DNA of 30,193 bases, taken from contig JBEIPP010000014.1 of the NCBI GenBank assembly GCA_040376995.1, positions 1 to 30,193 on the forward strand, given 5' to 3'. Source of the DNA: UBA4416 sp040376995. GTDB lineage: Bacteria > Bacteroidota > Bacteroidia > B-17B0 > Aurantibacillaceae. The notes beneath the pieces were generated by a model. It saw only the letters and a list, made by a program, of their open reading frames with translations. It ran no database searches and was not told where the DNA came from. Every line of letters starts with the position of its first letter. Positions within the stretch are counted from its first letter, which is position 1. This document shows, one piece after another, positions 1 through 7,829 of this stretch. A program made the translations under genes and the position numbers.

Positions 1-137
1 AGTTGAAAGCTTAATAAAACAGACACTTTTTTGACTGAAGCATAGTAACCACTATGATGAAGGAGAAAAAGTGGCAAAGCGTTCTGTTTTGAAGAGGTTT
101 CAGCTCGTAATAGATTTTCTAATGCGTAATCTGGGTT
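1..137 (+). mobile_element. Left copy of terminal inverted repeat (end of a multicopy element)
   Basis: This segment is the reverse complement of 30053-30189 with one difference (A at 70, opposite C at 30120). Its inner border is the sequence AATGCGTAATCTGGGTT, directly abutting a broken DUF4421 gene. A perfect 6-bp hairpin (CATAGT, loop AACC, ACTATG) sits at 41-56. An AAGGAG-like ribosome site precedes a GTG at 71 that opens a short inward reading frame. The opposite strand is also open for over 40 codons. I infer the terminal part of an insertion sequence or other dispersed repeat continuing leftward beyond the window. I do not recognise the family, and no transposase domain lies inside the window. 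Confidence 0.7.
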
Positions 138-725
138 TAAAAGATTATGAGAACTACTACCCTAATTGGAATAAGGATTCATTAGGTTATCCAAAGTCGC
201 CTGGCTTACGTAGTATTGAGGGCGGTTTAAATATGGGCTTTAATTTTAATAAAAATTTCTCCATGAATGCGGCTTTTGCTAAGGGAGAAAGACAAAAAAA
301 GGGTGCTGGTTCTTTTTTATAGGTTGGTCGGAACGCTAGCGATATATTGAAGCTGATACTAGCTTTGTACCCCTACGCAAGGAAAATTATATCCTAATTT
401 AGATAAATTAAAATTTGAAAATTTTATTAGTACACTTATTTACATTGGATATGGTTATCAATTTGTTATAAAGAAAGTGCATTTTACTCCAGTGCTTTTA
501 GCGGGTACAGGTTTTCAAATTCAAAGCTACGAACAAACCGATAAAAAAAGATTTTGGATTAATATGCCAACTTATGCTTCCTTAAAAGGACAATTAGGAT
601 ATAATGGAGATCACTTTTTTGCCAACTTAGTTTATGCAAAAGAATTTAATAGTATACCAATTAAAGAATCAAAAATTAGGCTTTATCATAATTGGTTGGA
701 ATTTGGAATGGGATTGAGATTTTAA
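138..725 (+). pseudogene. DUF4421-family outer membrane protein remnant, 5' end lost, frameshifted
   Basis: Pieces of one DUF4421-like protein appear in three frames. Frame one (from 138) reads through YENYYPNWNKDSLGYPKSPG and a QKKGAGSFL motif to an in-frame TAG at 320. The next frame gives EADTSFVP and RKENY from 349. The third frame gives PNLDKLKFENF from 393 and then runs to the C-terminus NWLEFGMGLRF at 725. DUF4421 proteins are Bacteroidota proteins of about 300 residues, predicted to form outer-membrane beta-barrels. Here only about the C-terminal two thirds remain. The N-terminal part, with any signal peptide, was replaced by the repeat element at 137/138. One nonsense codon and two frameshifts (near 347 and 392) make function unlikely. 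The family call rests on the AGSFL motif and overall pattern, recalled rather than searched. Confidence 0.8.
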
Positions 726-823
726 ATTACTTTTTCACCGTATAAAAACAAAAGTTTTCTATCTCCAACTTTATCAAACTCCATTCTATGTGTTATATGA
801 TTCATTCCCTTTAAATAAGACAA

Positions 824-853
824 AAAAAGCTGTTACATGAGTAACAGCTTTTT
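824..853. terminator. Bidirectional rho-independent terminator
   Basis: A perfect 13-bp stem (AAAAAGCTGTTAC, loop ATGA, GTAACAGCTTTTT) lies between the DUF4421 remnant and the minus-strand secreted-protein gene. A-rich and T-rich flanks let it terminate in both directions. Confidence 0.85.
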
Positions 854-872
854 GCTTAAATAAAATTCCTAT

Positions 873-1661
873 TTATTTTCTTTTATTAAATTCTTCTACT
901 TGATTATCGTAACATAAATAATATTTTCCTTTTGCTAAATTTTCAATATTAGTTTCTTTACCAAATCCTTTTTTAACAATAGTGCCAAAAACATCATAAA
1001 TTTCAAAAGCTGTTTCAATTGTATATTGAATAGCATTGTTATCTTTATAAATCATAAAATTTGGCTTATCCGTATTTGAGTTTAAAATAACTGTAGAAGA
1101 TAATTTTGGAGTAGAACCTAAACCAACTTGTTTAATTCTGAATTTATTTTCTCCACTATGAGTCGTTATTTGAAAAGAATAGTCATGATTTTCTGGGCTA
1201 CCTAAACCTTGTACTTCACCAACATAAACCCATTTATTCCATTTAAATTGTTCTACAACATATGGCAAAGATCCGCTTTCGTTTTTCGCTGTCCATTTTA
1301 ATATACCAGCTGAATTAATACTCATACTTACCACTTCATAGGTAGGACGTGGTTTTAATACTTCTGGATTCAAAATAACAGGAGTGCAATCACTCTTGTG
1401 ACTAATTTCAATAACTACTTTTTGCCCTGGCTTAATATTCATGGCAGTTAAGTCAATTTCAAAAGCAGAAGAGTTAACCTCATCTGTTGTGATTTTACCA
1501 TTTACTTTAATTTCTGTAGCGCAAAAACCTACCCCATTTGCGCCAAATGAATTTTGAATATAAATATTCTTATTTTGAAATTTACCCTCTACTATCAATA
1601 CTCCTGCATTAATTTTGAAAGAGAAAAGAATAAATAAAAAAACAAAAACTAGATTTTTCAT
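873..1661 (-). CDS. Secreted protein with probable type IX secretion C-terminal sorting domain
   Basis: This 262-residue protein starts with a signal peptide (MKNLVFVFLFILFSFKINAG, cleavage likely after residue 19 or 20). The middle is rich in beta strands, with short immunoglobulin-like stretches (residues about 100-185) and two cysteines (about 47 and 92). The last 65 residues fit the pattern of type A sorting domains of the type IX secretion system: a hydrophobic strand, FEIYDVFGTIVKKG, an INL/IENL strand, a G-K-Y-Y-L strand and a basic tail. The inferred fate is export across the inner membrane by Sec and then secretion or surface attachment by the PorU machinery. The passenger function is not recognised. 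The gene stands alone, with a strong terminator directly downstream at 824-853. The sorting-domain call is by motif pattern only. Confidence 0.7.
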   Translation of the reverse strand: MKNLVFVFLFILFSFKINAGVLIVEGKFQNKNIYIQNSFGANGVGFCATEIKVNGKITTDEVNSSAFEIDLTAMNIKPGQKVVIEISHKSDCTPVILNPEVLKPRPTYEVVSMSINSAGILKWTAKNESGSLPYVVEQFKWNKWVYVGEVQGLGSPENHDYSFQITTHSGENKFRIKQVGLGSTPKLSSTVILNSNTDKPNFMIYKDNNAIQYTIETAFEIYDVFGTIVKKGFGKETNIENLAKGKYYLCYDNQVEEFNKRK

Positions 1662-1733
1662 TGAGTTTAAATACTATTATTGAGTGAAACTTAATTACTT
1701 AATAAGTAAAATTATGAAAAAAAGCATCATAAA

Positions 1734-1925
1734 TTACATGCGATGGCGCATTTTAACATATAAAAACAATAATAAAAGCACCAAAATGGAAATCGCAAGT
1801 ATTTTTGAAGCACCCCTAAAGTGAATTTTGTCAATAAAACTATCCTTTCTGTAGGCCCAAAGCATTGCTATCACAAATGCCACCACAAAAATGGCTGCAA
1901 ATATCATTTTTCCAGTTGTCAACAT
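1734..1925 (-). CDS. Small two-helix membrane protein, unknown function
   Basis: The 63-residue product has two clear hydrophobic helices: residues 7-25 (MIFAAIFVVAFVIAMLWAY) and residues 42-58 (ILAISILVLLLLFLYV). A charged connecting loop (RKDSFIDKIHFRGAS) and a basic C-terminal tail (KMRHRM) separate and follow them. Hydrophobic segments in frame with flanking charges are typical of real small membrane proteins. Similar MLTTGK-starting short proteins are, as far as I recall, widespread in Bacteroidota. The start lies 46 bp from the divergent WG-repeat gene, so the two probably share a control region. An overlapping plus-strand frame (1821-2030) lacks protein-like character. No function is assigned. 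Confidence 0.7.
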   Translation of the reverse strand: MLTTGKMIFAAIFVVAFVIAMLWAYRKDSFIDKIHFRGASKILAISILVLLLLFLYVKMRHRM

Positions 1926-1971
1926 CTTTTCATTTTAATTTGGGTGCAATTTATAATTTTACGGACAATTG

Positions 1972-4059
1972 ATGAGAAAAATATTTACCTTATTTATAAT
2001 TTCTTTTACCCTCAATGCTGCTGCAAATAAAATCTCAGACGCTTATGAGGCTCTTTCTATTTTTGATTATTTTAAAGCCAAGCAATTATTTTATAAATCT
2101 CAAGCTAAATTTCCATGTGAATCATCATTTGGCCTAGCTAGCATTTATTACAGAAGCGATAACCCTTTTTCAAATATTGATAGCGCAGCTAAATACATTT
2201 CAATTTCTCAAACTCAGTTTAAAGACACAGTGACATATTCATTGTTTCACATTAATTTAGAGAGTATTCAAATTCTTGCCAATAAAATTAGTACTAAGGG
2301 ATTTGAAATCCATTGTAATAATAATTCAATTAAAGATTTAAATCATTTTTTATCTCATTTTTATTTTTCAAACGAAGCTCTTTTGGCAAAAGTGTTTTTT
2401 GCAAGAGATGCCATTTTATTGGAAAATTTCACGAAACATCAATCAAGCGACAGCATTACTGAATTTTTATTAAAACATCCCGAGAGTGTTTTGTACAAAC
2501 AAGGTCAACAAACATTTTATGATTTTCAATACAAAGAAAAAACTCCAAACAAAACGTTACAAGAACTACAAGTGTTTATAAAGAAATACCCATCAAATCC
2601 TAATATCTCAGATGCCGAAACAACCTTATTTAATTTAACTCAACAGCTGCACTCTGCTGATAGTGCTTATCAATTCATAAAAAAATACAGCAGTAGTTTA
2701 ACCTTAGAAGCAAGTTGGAAATTACTGTACAGTCTTTCAGTCAACAACTACAGTAAAGATGAATTAACTGCTTTTTTAAATAAATATCCTGATTATCCTT
2801 ATAATGAAATAGTACTTAAAGAAATTGCAATGTCTCAAAATATTTTAATTCCTTTAAAAAATACAAATGATAAATATGGCTTTATAGACACCTTGGGGAA
2901 TTGGGTTATTAAACCAAAATACGACGACGCTTTAAACTTTAGCGAAGGTTTTGCATCGGTATGCAAAAATGATAGTTGTTTTTATATTAATAAAGAGGGT
3001 AGTAAAATCTCTGATTACGTTTATGAAGAAACAGAAAATTACAAAGACGGAATTGCTATTGTAAAAAAAGACAATGTGTATTACTTAATTAATCGTTCAG
3101 GGCAATTTATTTCAAAAGGATATCAAGATATTAATGAATCATTTAGTAAATTATATGTTTGTAAACAAAATAATTTATACGGTGCCATTAATTTAAAGGG
3201 AGAAATCATTATTCCTTTTTCATATAATAAGCTTGGTAATTTTAAAAATAGATTTGCTTATTACTTGTCTTCGCAATACGGCTTAGTGGATATAAATAAC
3301 AGAACTTTAGAAGCTCAGTGGGAATGGATATCAGATGTAGATTCAAACTCCATTGCCATTGTGAAAAAGAAAAATCAATTTGGATTAATGAATGTGAATG
3401 AGCAAATTATTTTACCTTGCGAATATGATTATCTAACTCACTGCAAAGATGATATTTATTTAGTTGTAAAAAATAACTTATACGGTTTTTTTAATTCTAA
3501 AGAAAAATGTTTCATTACATCTATTGAATATAACTACAATTCTTCTTTTGAGACTAGTTATTACACTAATGGAATTTTTTTTAAACTCATAAAGGATAAT
3601 GAAGTAGCTCTAGTAGATGCTAATGGAAGATACAGTATAAATTTTGGCACTTACACCAATTTATTTTTTGCTAAATGTGATATAATCCGTATTCAAAAAA
3701 ACAATAAATATGGTTTTGTGGATAGAAAACTAAAGCCTGTAACTTCCTTAGAATTTGAAAAAGCTACCGACTTTGAAAACAATAAATCAATTGTGTCAAA
3801 AGCAAAAACAAGTTCTTTAATTGATAAAAGTGGAAAAGTAATATACAGCATTAAGAATGCGGTAATAGAAAGCGCTGATTATAATTTATACTTTGTTAAA
3901 CAAAATGATTTAATAGGGTTATTAGATGATCAAGGGAAAATGTTATTAAATATCGAGTTCGATTCTATAGATTTAATTTCGAATCAATTATACATTTGTA
4001 TTAAAGACAATGAGATGTATTTATTTAATTTAAAAACAAAACTTCTTAAAAAAATCTAA
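1972..4059 (+). CDS. WG-repeat protein, exported
   Basis: I chose the ATG at 1972 over the in-frame TTG immediately upstream. The 695-residue product begins with a signal peptide (MRKIFTLFIISFTLNAAAN). Residues about 20-290 are helical and contain TPR-like pieces (EALSIFDYFKAKQLFYKSQ). From about residue 300 to the end it carries roughly nine or ten WG (KWG) repeats of 35-50 residues, with the marks KYGFIDTLGNWVIKPKYD, NNLYGAINLKGEIIIPFSY and NKYGFVDRKLKPV. WG repeats form beta-propeller or solenoid-like surfaces of uncertain ligand. The protein is probably periplasmic or surface-exposed. It converges with the giant sensor kinase gene, leaving only 2 bp between stop codons and no room for a separate terminator. 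Confidence 0.85.
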   Translation: MRKIFTLFIISFTLNAAANKISDAYEALSIFDYFKAKQLFYKSQAKFPCESSFGLASIYYRSDNPFSNIDSAAKYISISQTQFKDTVTYSLFHINLESIQILANKISTKGFEIHCNNNSIKDLNHFLSHFYFSNEALLAKVFFARDAILLENFTKHQSSDSITEFLLKHPESVLYKQGQQTFYDFQYKEKTPNKTLQELQVFIKKYPSNPNISDAETTLFNLTQQLHSADSAYQFIKKYSSSLTLEASWKLLYSLSVNNYSKDELTAFLNKYPDYPYNEIVLKEIAMSQNILIPLKNTNDKYGFIDTLGNWVIKPKYDDALNFSEGFASVCKNDSCFYINKEGSKISDYVYEETENYKDGIAIVKKDNVYYLINRSGQFISKGYQDINESFSKLYVCKQNNLYGAINLKGEIIIPFSYNKLGNFKNRFAYYLSSQYGLVDINNRTLEAQWEWISDVDSNSIAIVKKKNQFGLMNVNEQIILPCEYDYLTHCKDDIYLVVKNNLYGFFNSKEKCFITSIEYNYNSSFETSYYTNGIFFKLIKDNEVALVDANGRYSINFGTYTNLFFAKCDIIRIQKNNKYGFVDRKLKPVTSLEFEKATDFENNKSIVSKAKTSSLIDKSGKVIYSIKNAVIESADYNLYFVKQNDLIGLLDDQGKMLLNIEFDSIDLISNQLYICIKDNEMYLFNLKTKLLKKI

Positions 4060-4061
4060 AC

Positions 4062-7000
4062 TTATTCTTTAATATTAGGGAACACAATTGTAAATATTGT
4101 CCCTTCATTTATCACTGTTTCAAAAGTTATAGTTCCATTAAATGATACTATCGAATTTTTAACCATCGCCAAGCCTAAACCAGTTCCTGTAGATTTTGTA
4201 GTGAAATTTGGGGTAAACAATTTATGTTTTACGTCATCTGAAATCCCACAGCCATTATCTTTTACTTTTATCGTCACATCCTTATTCGACGTATAAGCCA
4301 TTATTTCAATTTTACCTTTTCTATTTTCAGGAATAGATTGCTCTGCATTTTTTAATAGGTTAGTAAATATTCTTAAGCACTGATCTTTATCAGCCATCAC
4401 TAACAAAGTTTCCGAAGCTATTAAATTAATTTGGCAACCAGTGTTTTGCTGAAACAGGTGAGTTACATTTTGCAATACATCATACAAATTAACCACTTCT
4501 AAATTGGTATTTGGTAATTTAGCAAAATTTGAAAACTCTGTAGCAATATGTGATAAAGTATCTATTTGTTCAATAAGCATTTGAGAAACTTTATTTACAC
4601 GCTCATTAATGTCGTCAGGATTTGTTTCAACAACTCGTTGCAAGTGTTGAATATTTAATTTCATGGGGGTTAACGGATTTTTAATTTCATGAGCTACTTG
4701 CTTTGCCATTTCTCTCCAAGCACTTTCCCTTTCCGATTGTGCTAATAACTCCGAACTCTTTTCGAGTTTAACCAACATATTATTATACTCTGCTACTAAA
4801 TTGCCAATCTCGTCGTTTGATTTCCATTGAAGCGCTTCGTTAAATTTACCAAACTGGATATTAGAAATTTGTTGTTTAATAATTCGTAAAGGCTTGGTTA
4901 ATAAATTAGAAACCAATAATGCTATTAAGGTGGTAATGGCAAATAATATCGTGTAGATGTTGATGAGTGTTGTTAAATAAGCTGTTAGTTCTTTTTCTAA
5001 ATCTTTTTGTCGAGAAAAATATGGTAAGTTGATGTATCCTAAAAGTTTATCATTTTTGCTATAAAAAGGAATATAAGCCGACAAATATTTTAATGTTCCT
5101 ATGTTTTCTTTTTGAGAATAATTGGCTCGAATACTTTTTGTGAAAACAGTAAAGGCGGTTGGATTCATAAATTTAGAGATCAATCCCTGCTCATAGATTG
5201 CAGGCTGAGAGGTAGCATATAGTATACCTTGTTTATTAAACAGAGAAATATCACTGCCAAATAATTGCGCTAAACGTTTTAATCGGTAAGTGGTAATATC
5301 TTTATAACTTGGTTCTAAAGATTCTTGTTGAGCAATGTTTTGGTGTAATTCTTTTAAAACAGATTGTGATTTTAAAATCAAATCTTTTTCGTTTTTTAAT
5401 TCAAACTGAGTGTTCACAACCCAAATGGTACCAATAACAACACCTGCCAGAGATAGGACAACAATAGATACTAAAATAAACTGGATACGATTATTTAACG
5501 AACTAAATCGGGAACTTTGTTTAATTACCAATGAATTAAACCAAACACTAAAAAGCACTAGAATTGAGAAGAAAATAAATAAATAAGAATTGGAAGTAAA
5601 TCTTCCCCATAATCCAAACTCTTTATCTGTAATAACAATGGTAATATTTTTTTTAGGGGTATTTAAAAAATGCTCGTATCCATCATTAGTAGATGTTTTA
5701 AAAGTATAATTATTTATAAATAATGGGTACTGATATTCGCCAAAGGTATTTAATAATTTATTGGATTCGTAAACAGCATATGAAATACGTTTTGATTCTA
5801 ATTTATTTTCTAAAGATTTATCGAGGAGTAAATCTGGAAAAGCACCTAAATTAACGGCTAATTTAGGCTCTAGTTGTAAATATAAATGAAAGGTTTTTTC
5901 TGGATTTTTATTTAAATCTTCAATATCAAATTTGGCAATATATCTGATAGATTTCCTTTCTTTATCAATAAAATATAAGTCATCGCAAATAGTTTGATAG
6001 CCATCATTTTTTATTTGTTCTTTAAAATAATCTTCATTTAAGTAAATAGGATTTAAATGCACGAATACAGGTGTGCAATCATTTTTAAATAAAGACATGA
6101 TAATTTCATATCTTTCAAAATAACCAGTAAAATTTCTTTGTCGTAAACTTTGTTCAATTTGTTCGCTGCTTAATGGTAATAAAGACAGTAAATTTTTTAG
6201 TTGTACATCTTTTTTTATAGCATCGCTAATTTTATTAAACTCATTTTCAGCTACCACATCCTGTCTATCTGTTAAACTTAAAGATATCGCATCGAATGTT
6301 TGTTTTTTATTTATTTGTTCATATTTACTAAAAAGAGATGACACGATAAAAGTGGTAACTAATATAATTAAACCCACATTAATAAAATTGTAAGAAGCTT
6401 TAAATTTTCTTAAAAAAATCGAAATCACAATTAATAAAATTGGCCATAAATATTCCAAATAACTAAAGTGGTTTAACTCACAAATAAAAAAAAACGTAGC
6501 TGTTAAGCCAAGTAATACGATGGATGTAATTGTGGTGAAAAAATTTAATTGTAGTAAAGCTATAATTAATTTTTCGGTAAATAAATAAAAAGCAAAAATC
6601 AATAAACCTATCGACAGAAAGCCTACTAAACTAAATGCAGTAAAACTAAATAATTCATTAATGTTGTAAGATATGGTAGAGTTATTTACTAAACTATAAA
6701 TCAATAATCGAATTTGATTCGAAAAAAATGCAACAATAGCTAATAAAATTGCCACAATGCTGCTATTTTTAAGCTTGCTATTATCATCTATTTTAAAATC
6801 AGTTTTGTAAACCAAAACAGAGATAATAAAGATTAAAACACTATTAATTAATACATCTCCCAGATAGGAGAAATAAAAAGATGATGCGTCGGCAAACAAT
6901 TTAGGGTCATACAAACTACTGTTATAAAACACACTTGGTATTTTATAATATAACATTAGCGAACGAAGTACTAAACAAATAGCTGCAAAAACTAAAACAA

Positions 7001-7784
7001 ACCACGAATGGTTTTTGATTTTAGTTTTTAAGAATAAATAAATGGTTAACAAGTATAACAAACAAGAAATAGCAGCTAAAATACTTGCATAAGTATCTAT
7101 TGTTTTGCTTTTAAACAATCCATCGCTTCTGTATGCTTCAAATAAGGGAGGTCCAAATTGAGATTTAACAGCATGATTTAAATAATTAACAGGAGTTATT
7201 AGCTCGGTATTTTCTGGCAACTGAAGCCATGAACTAAAATTATTGTTTAAATAACGGTTTTCAAAATCGTACTCAGCTTTAATAGCTATTAAAGCCACTA
7301 TCGTATATTGCTGATTTACCTTGCTTTTTTGCTTAATGTACTCATACCAACCGTTTCTGACTTTAATGAGCTGCACATTAGTTTCATTAGTGTATTCAAA
7401 TAAATCTACAGCTGGTTGATTATCTGTCCAAAAACATAGGCTATCATTTTGATAAACATATATAGTAATCCCTTCGTTTTTATATAAGTCAGAAATATCC
7501 TTATTGTGTTTAGCAAAAAGCTCTTTGGGTTTAATGGTTTTTAATGATTGGGACAGTAAATTCAAATAAGTTTTTGCAACCGTTTCCTTTTTATGTGATT
7601 GAGTTTCGGCAACTTTTACTAGTTCTTGTGTTGTGTAATTATTACGCTGCGAAAGGAAATAGGAAAATAAGGCACAAAAAATGCCGCAAATAAAAATAGT
7701 ATATAATTTAAAAGGGCGTTTTTCCATTTGTATTATAGGGCAATTTACTGTTTTTTTAACTAATTTTTTGAGACTAAAAATCAT
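4062..7784 (-). CDS. Large NtrY-like membrane sensor histidine kinase (orphan)
   Basis: The 1240-residue protein has an N-terminal membrane helix (about residues 27-46) and a first extracytoplasmic region (47-225). A cluster of about eight helices (230-490) follows, then a second extracytoplasmic region with helices on each side (about 495-960). After these come a HAMP domain (about 960-1015), a HisKA domain with phospho-acceptor His1032 in VAHEIKNPLTPMK, and a HATPase_c domain. The HATPase_c domain keeps its N box (LLKNAEQS, Asn1146), G1 box (DNGCGI, Asp1176), F box and G2 box (GTGLGLA). All catalytic motifs are intact. The NPLTPMK form matches the NtrY subgroup, but the multi-helix sensor part is far larger than NtrY. 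No response regulator is adjacent. An alternative start is Met20 (at 7727), directly before the first membrane helix and perhaps more natural; no ribosome site decides between them. Confidence 0.88.
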   Translation of the reverse strand: MIFSLKKLVKKTVNCPIIQMEKRPFKLYTIFICGIFCALFSYFLSQRNNYTTQELVKVAETQSHKKETVAKTYLNLLSQSLKTIKPKELFAKHNKDISDLYKNEGITIYVYQNDSLCFWTDNQPAVDLFEYTNETNVQLIKVRNGWYEYIKQKSKVNQQYTIVALIAIKAEYDFENRYLNNNFSSWLQLPENTELITPVNYLNHAVKSQFGPPLFEAYRSDGLFKSKTIDTYASILAAISCLLYLLTIYLFLKTKIKNHSWFVLVFAAICLVLRSLMLYYKIPSVFYNSSLYDPKLFADASSFYFSYLGDVLINSVLIFIISVLVYKTDFKIDDNSKLKNSSIVAILLAIVAFFSNQIRLLIYSLVNNSTISYNINELFSFTAFSLVGFLSIGLLIFAFYLFTEKLIIALLQLNFFTTITSIVLLGLTATFFFICELNHFSYLEYLWPILLIVISIFLRKFKASYNFINVGLIILVTTFIVSSLFSKYEQINKKQTFDAISLSLTDRQDVVAENEFNKISDAIKKDVQLKNLLSLLPLSSEQIEQSLRQRNFTGYFERYEIIMSLFKNDCTPVFVHLNPIYLNEDYFKEQIKNDGYQTICDDLYFIDKERKSIRYIAKFDIEDLNKNPEKTFHLYLQLEPKLAVNLGAFPDLLLDKSLENKLESKRISYAVYESNKLLNTFGEYQYPLFINNYTFKTSTNDGYEHFLNTPKKNITIVITDKEFGLWGRFTSNSYLFIFFSILVLFSVWFNSLVIKQSSRFSSLNNRIQFILVSIVVLSLAGVVIGTIWVVNTQFELKNEKDLILKSQSVLKELHQNIAQQESLEPSYKDITTYRLKRLAQLFGSDISLFNKQGILYATSQPAIYEQGLISKFMNPTAFTVFTKSIRANYSQKENIGTLKYLSAYIPFYSKNDKLLGYINLPYFSRQKDLEKELTAYLTTLINIYTILFAITTLIALLVSNLLTKPLRIIKQQISNIQFGKFNEALQWKSNDEIGNLVAEYNNMLVKLEKSSELLAQSERESAWREMAKQVAHEIKNPLTPMKLNIQHLQRVVETNPDDINERVNKVSQMLIEQIDTLSHIATEFSNFAKLPNTNLEVVNLYDVLQNVTHLFQQNTGCQINLIASETLLVMADKDQCLRIFTNLLKNAEQSIPENRKGKIEIMAYTSNKDVTIKVKDNGCGISDDVKHKLFTPNFTTKSTGTGLGLAMVKNSIVSFNGTITFETVINEGTIFTIVFPNIKE

Positions 7785-7801
7785 TTTTTTGAAGATTTAA
7801 G

Positions 7802-7809
7802 TATATTTG
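7802..7809 (+). promoter_or_regulatory. Bacteroidota -7 box ahead of the TMTC-like gene
   Basis: TATATTTG matches the TAnnTTTG consensus exactly and lies 20 bp before the start codon at 7830. No well-spaced -33 TTTG is visible; the nearest upstream TTTG leaves only 10 bp. The site also sits in the divergent leader of the sensor kinase gene. Confidence 0.45.
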
Positions 7810-7829
7810 TATAATAACACCTTATTTTT

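Noticed and set aside
71..322. Apparent 83-codon gene at the left end
   Set aside because: The first 22 codons lie in the terminal repeat and the rest is DUF4421 remnant cut by a TAG, so it is a chance fusion across a junction.
1821..2030. Plus-strand frame of 69 codons
   Set aside because: It overlaps the small membrane protein gene and the start of the WG-repeat gene and has a His/Cys-rich composition typical of a shadow frame.
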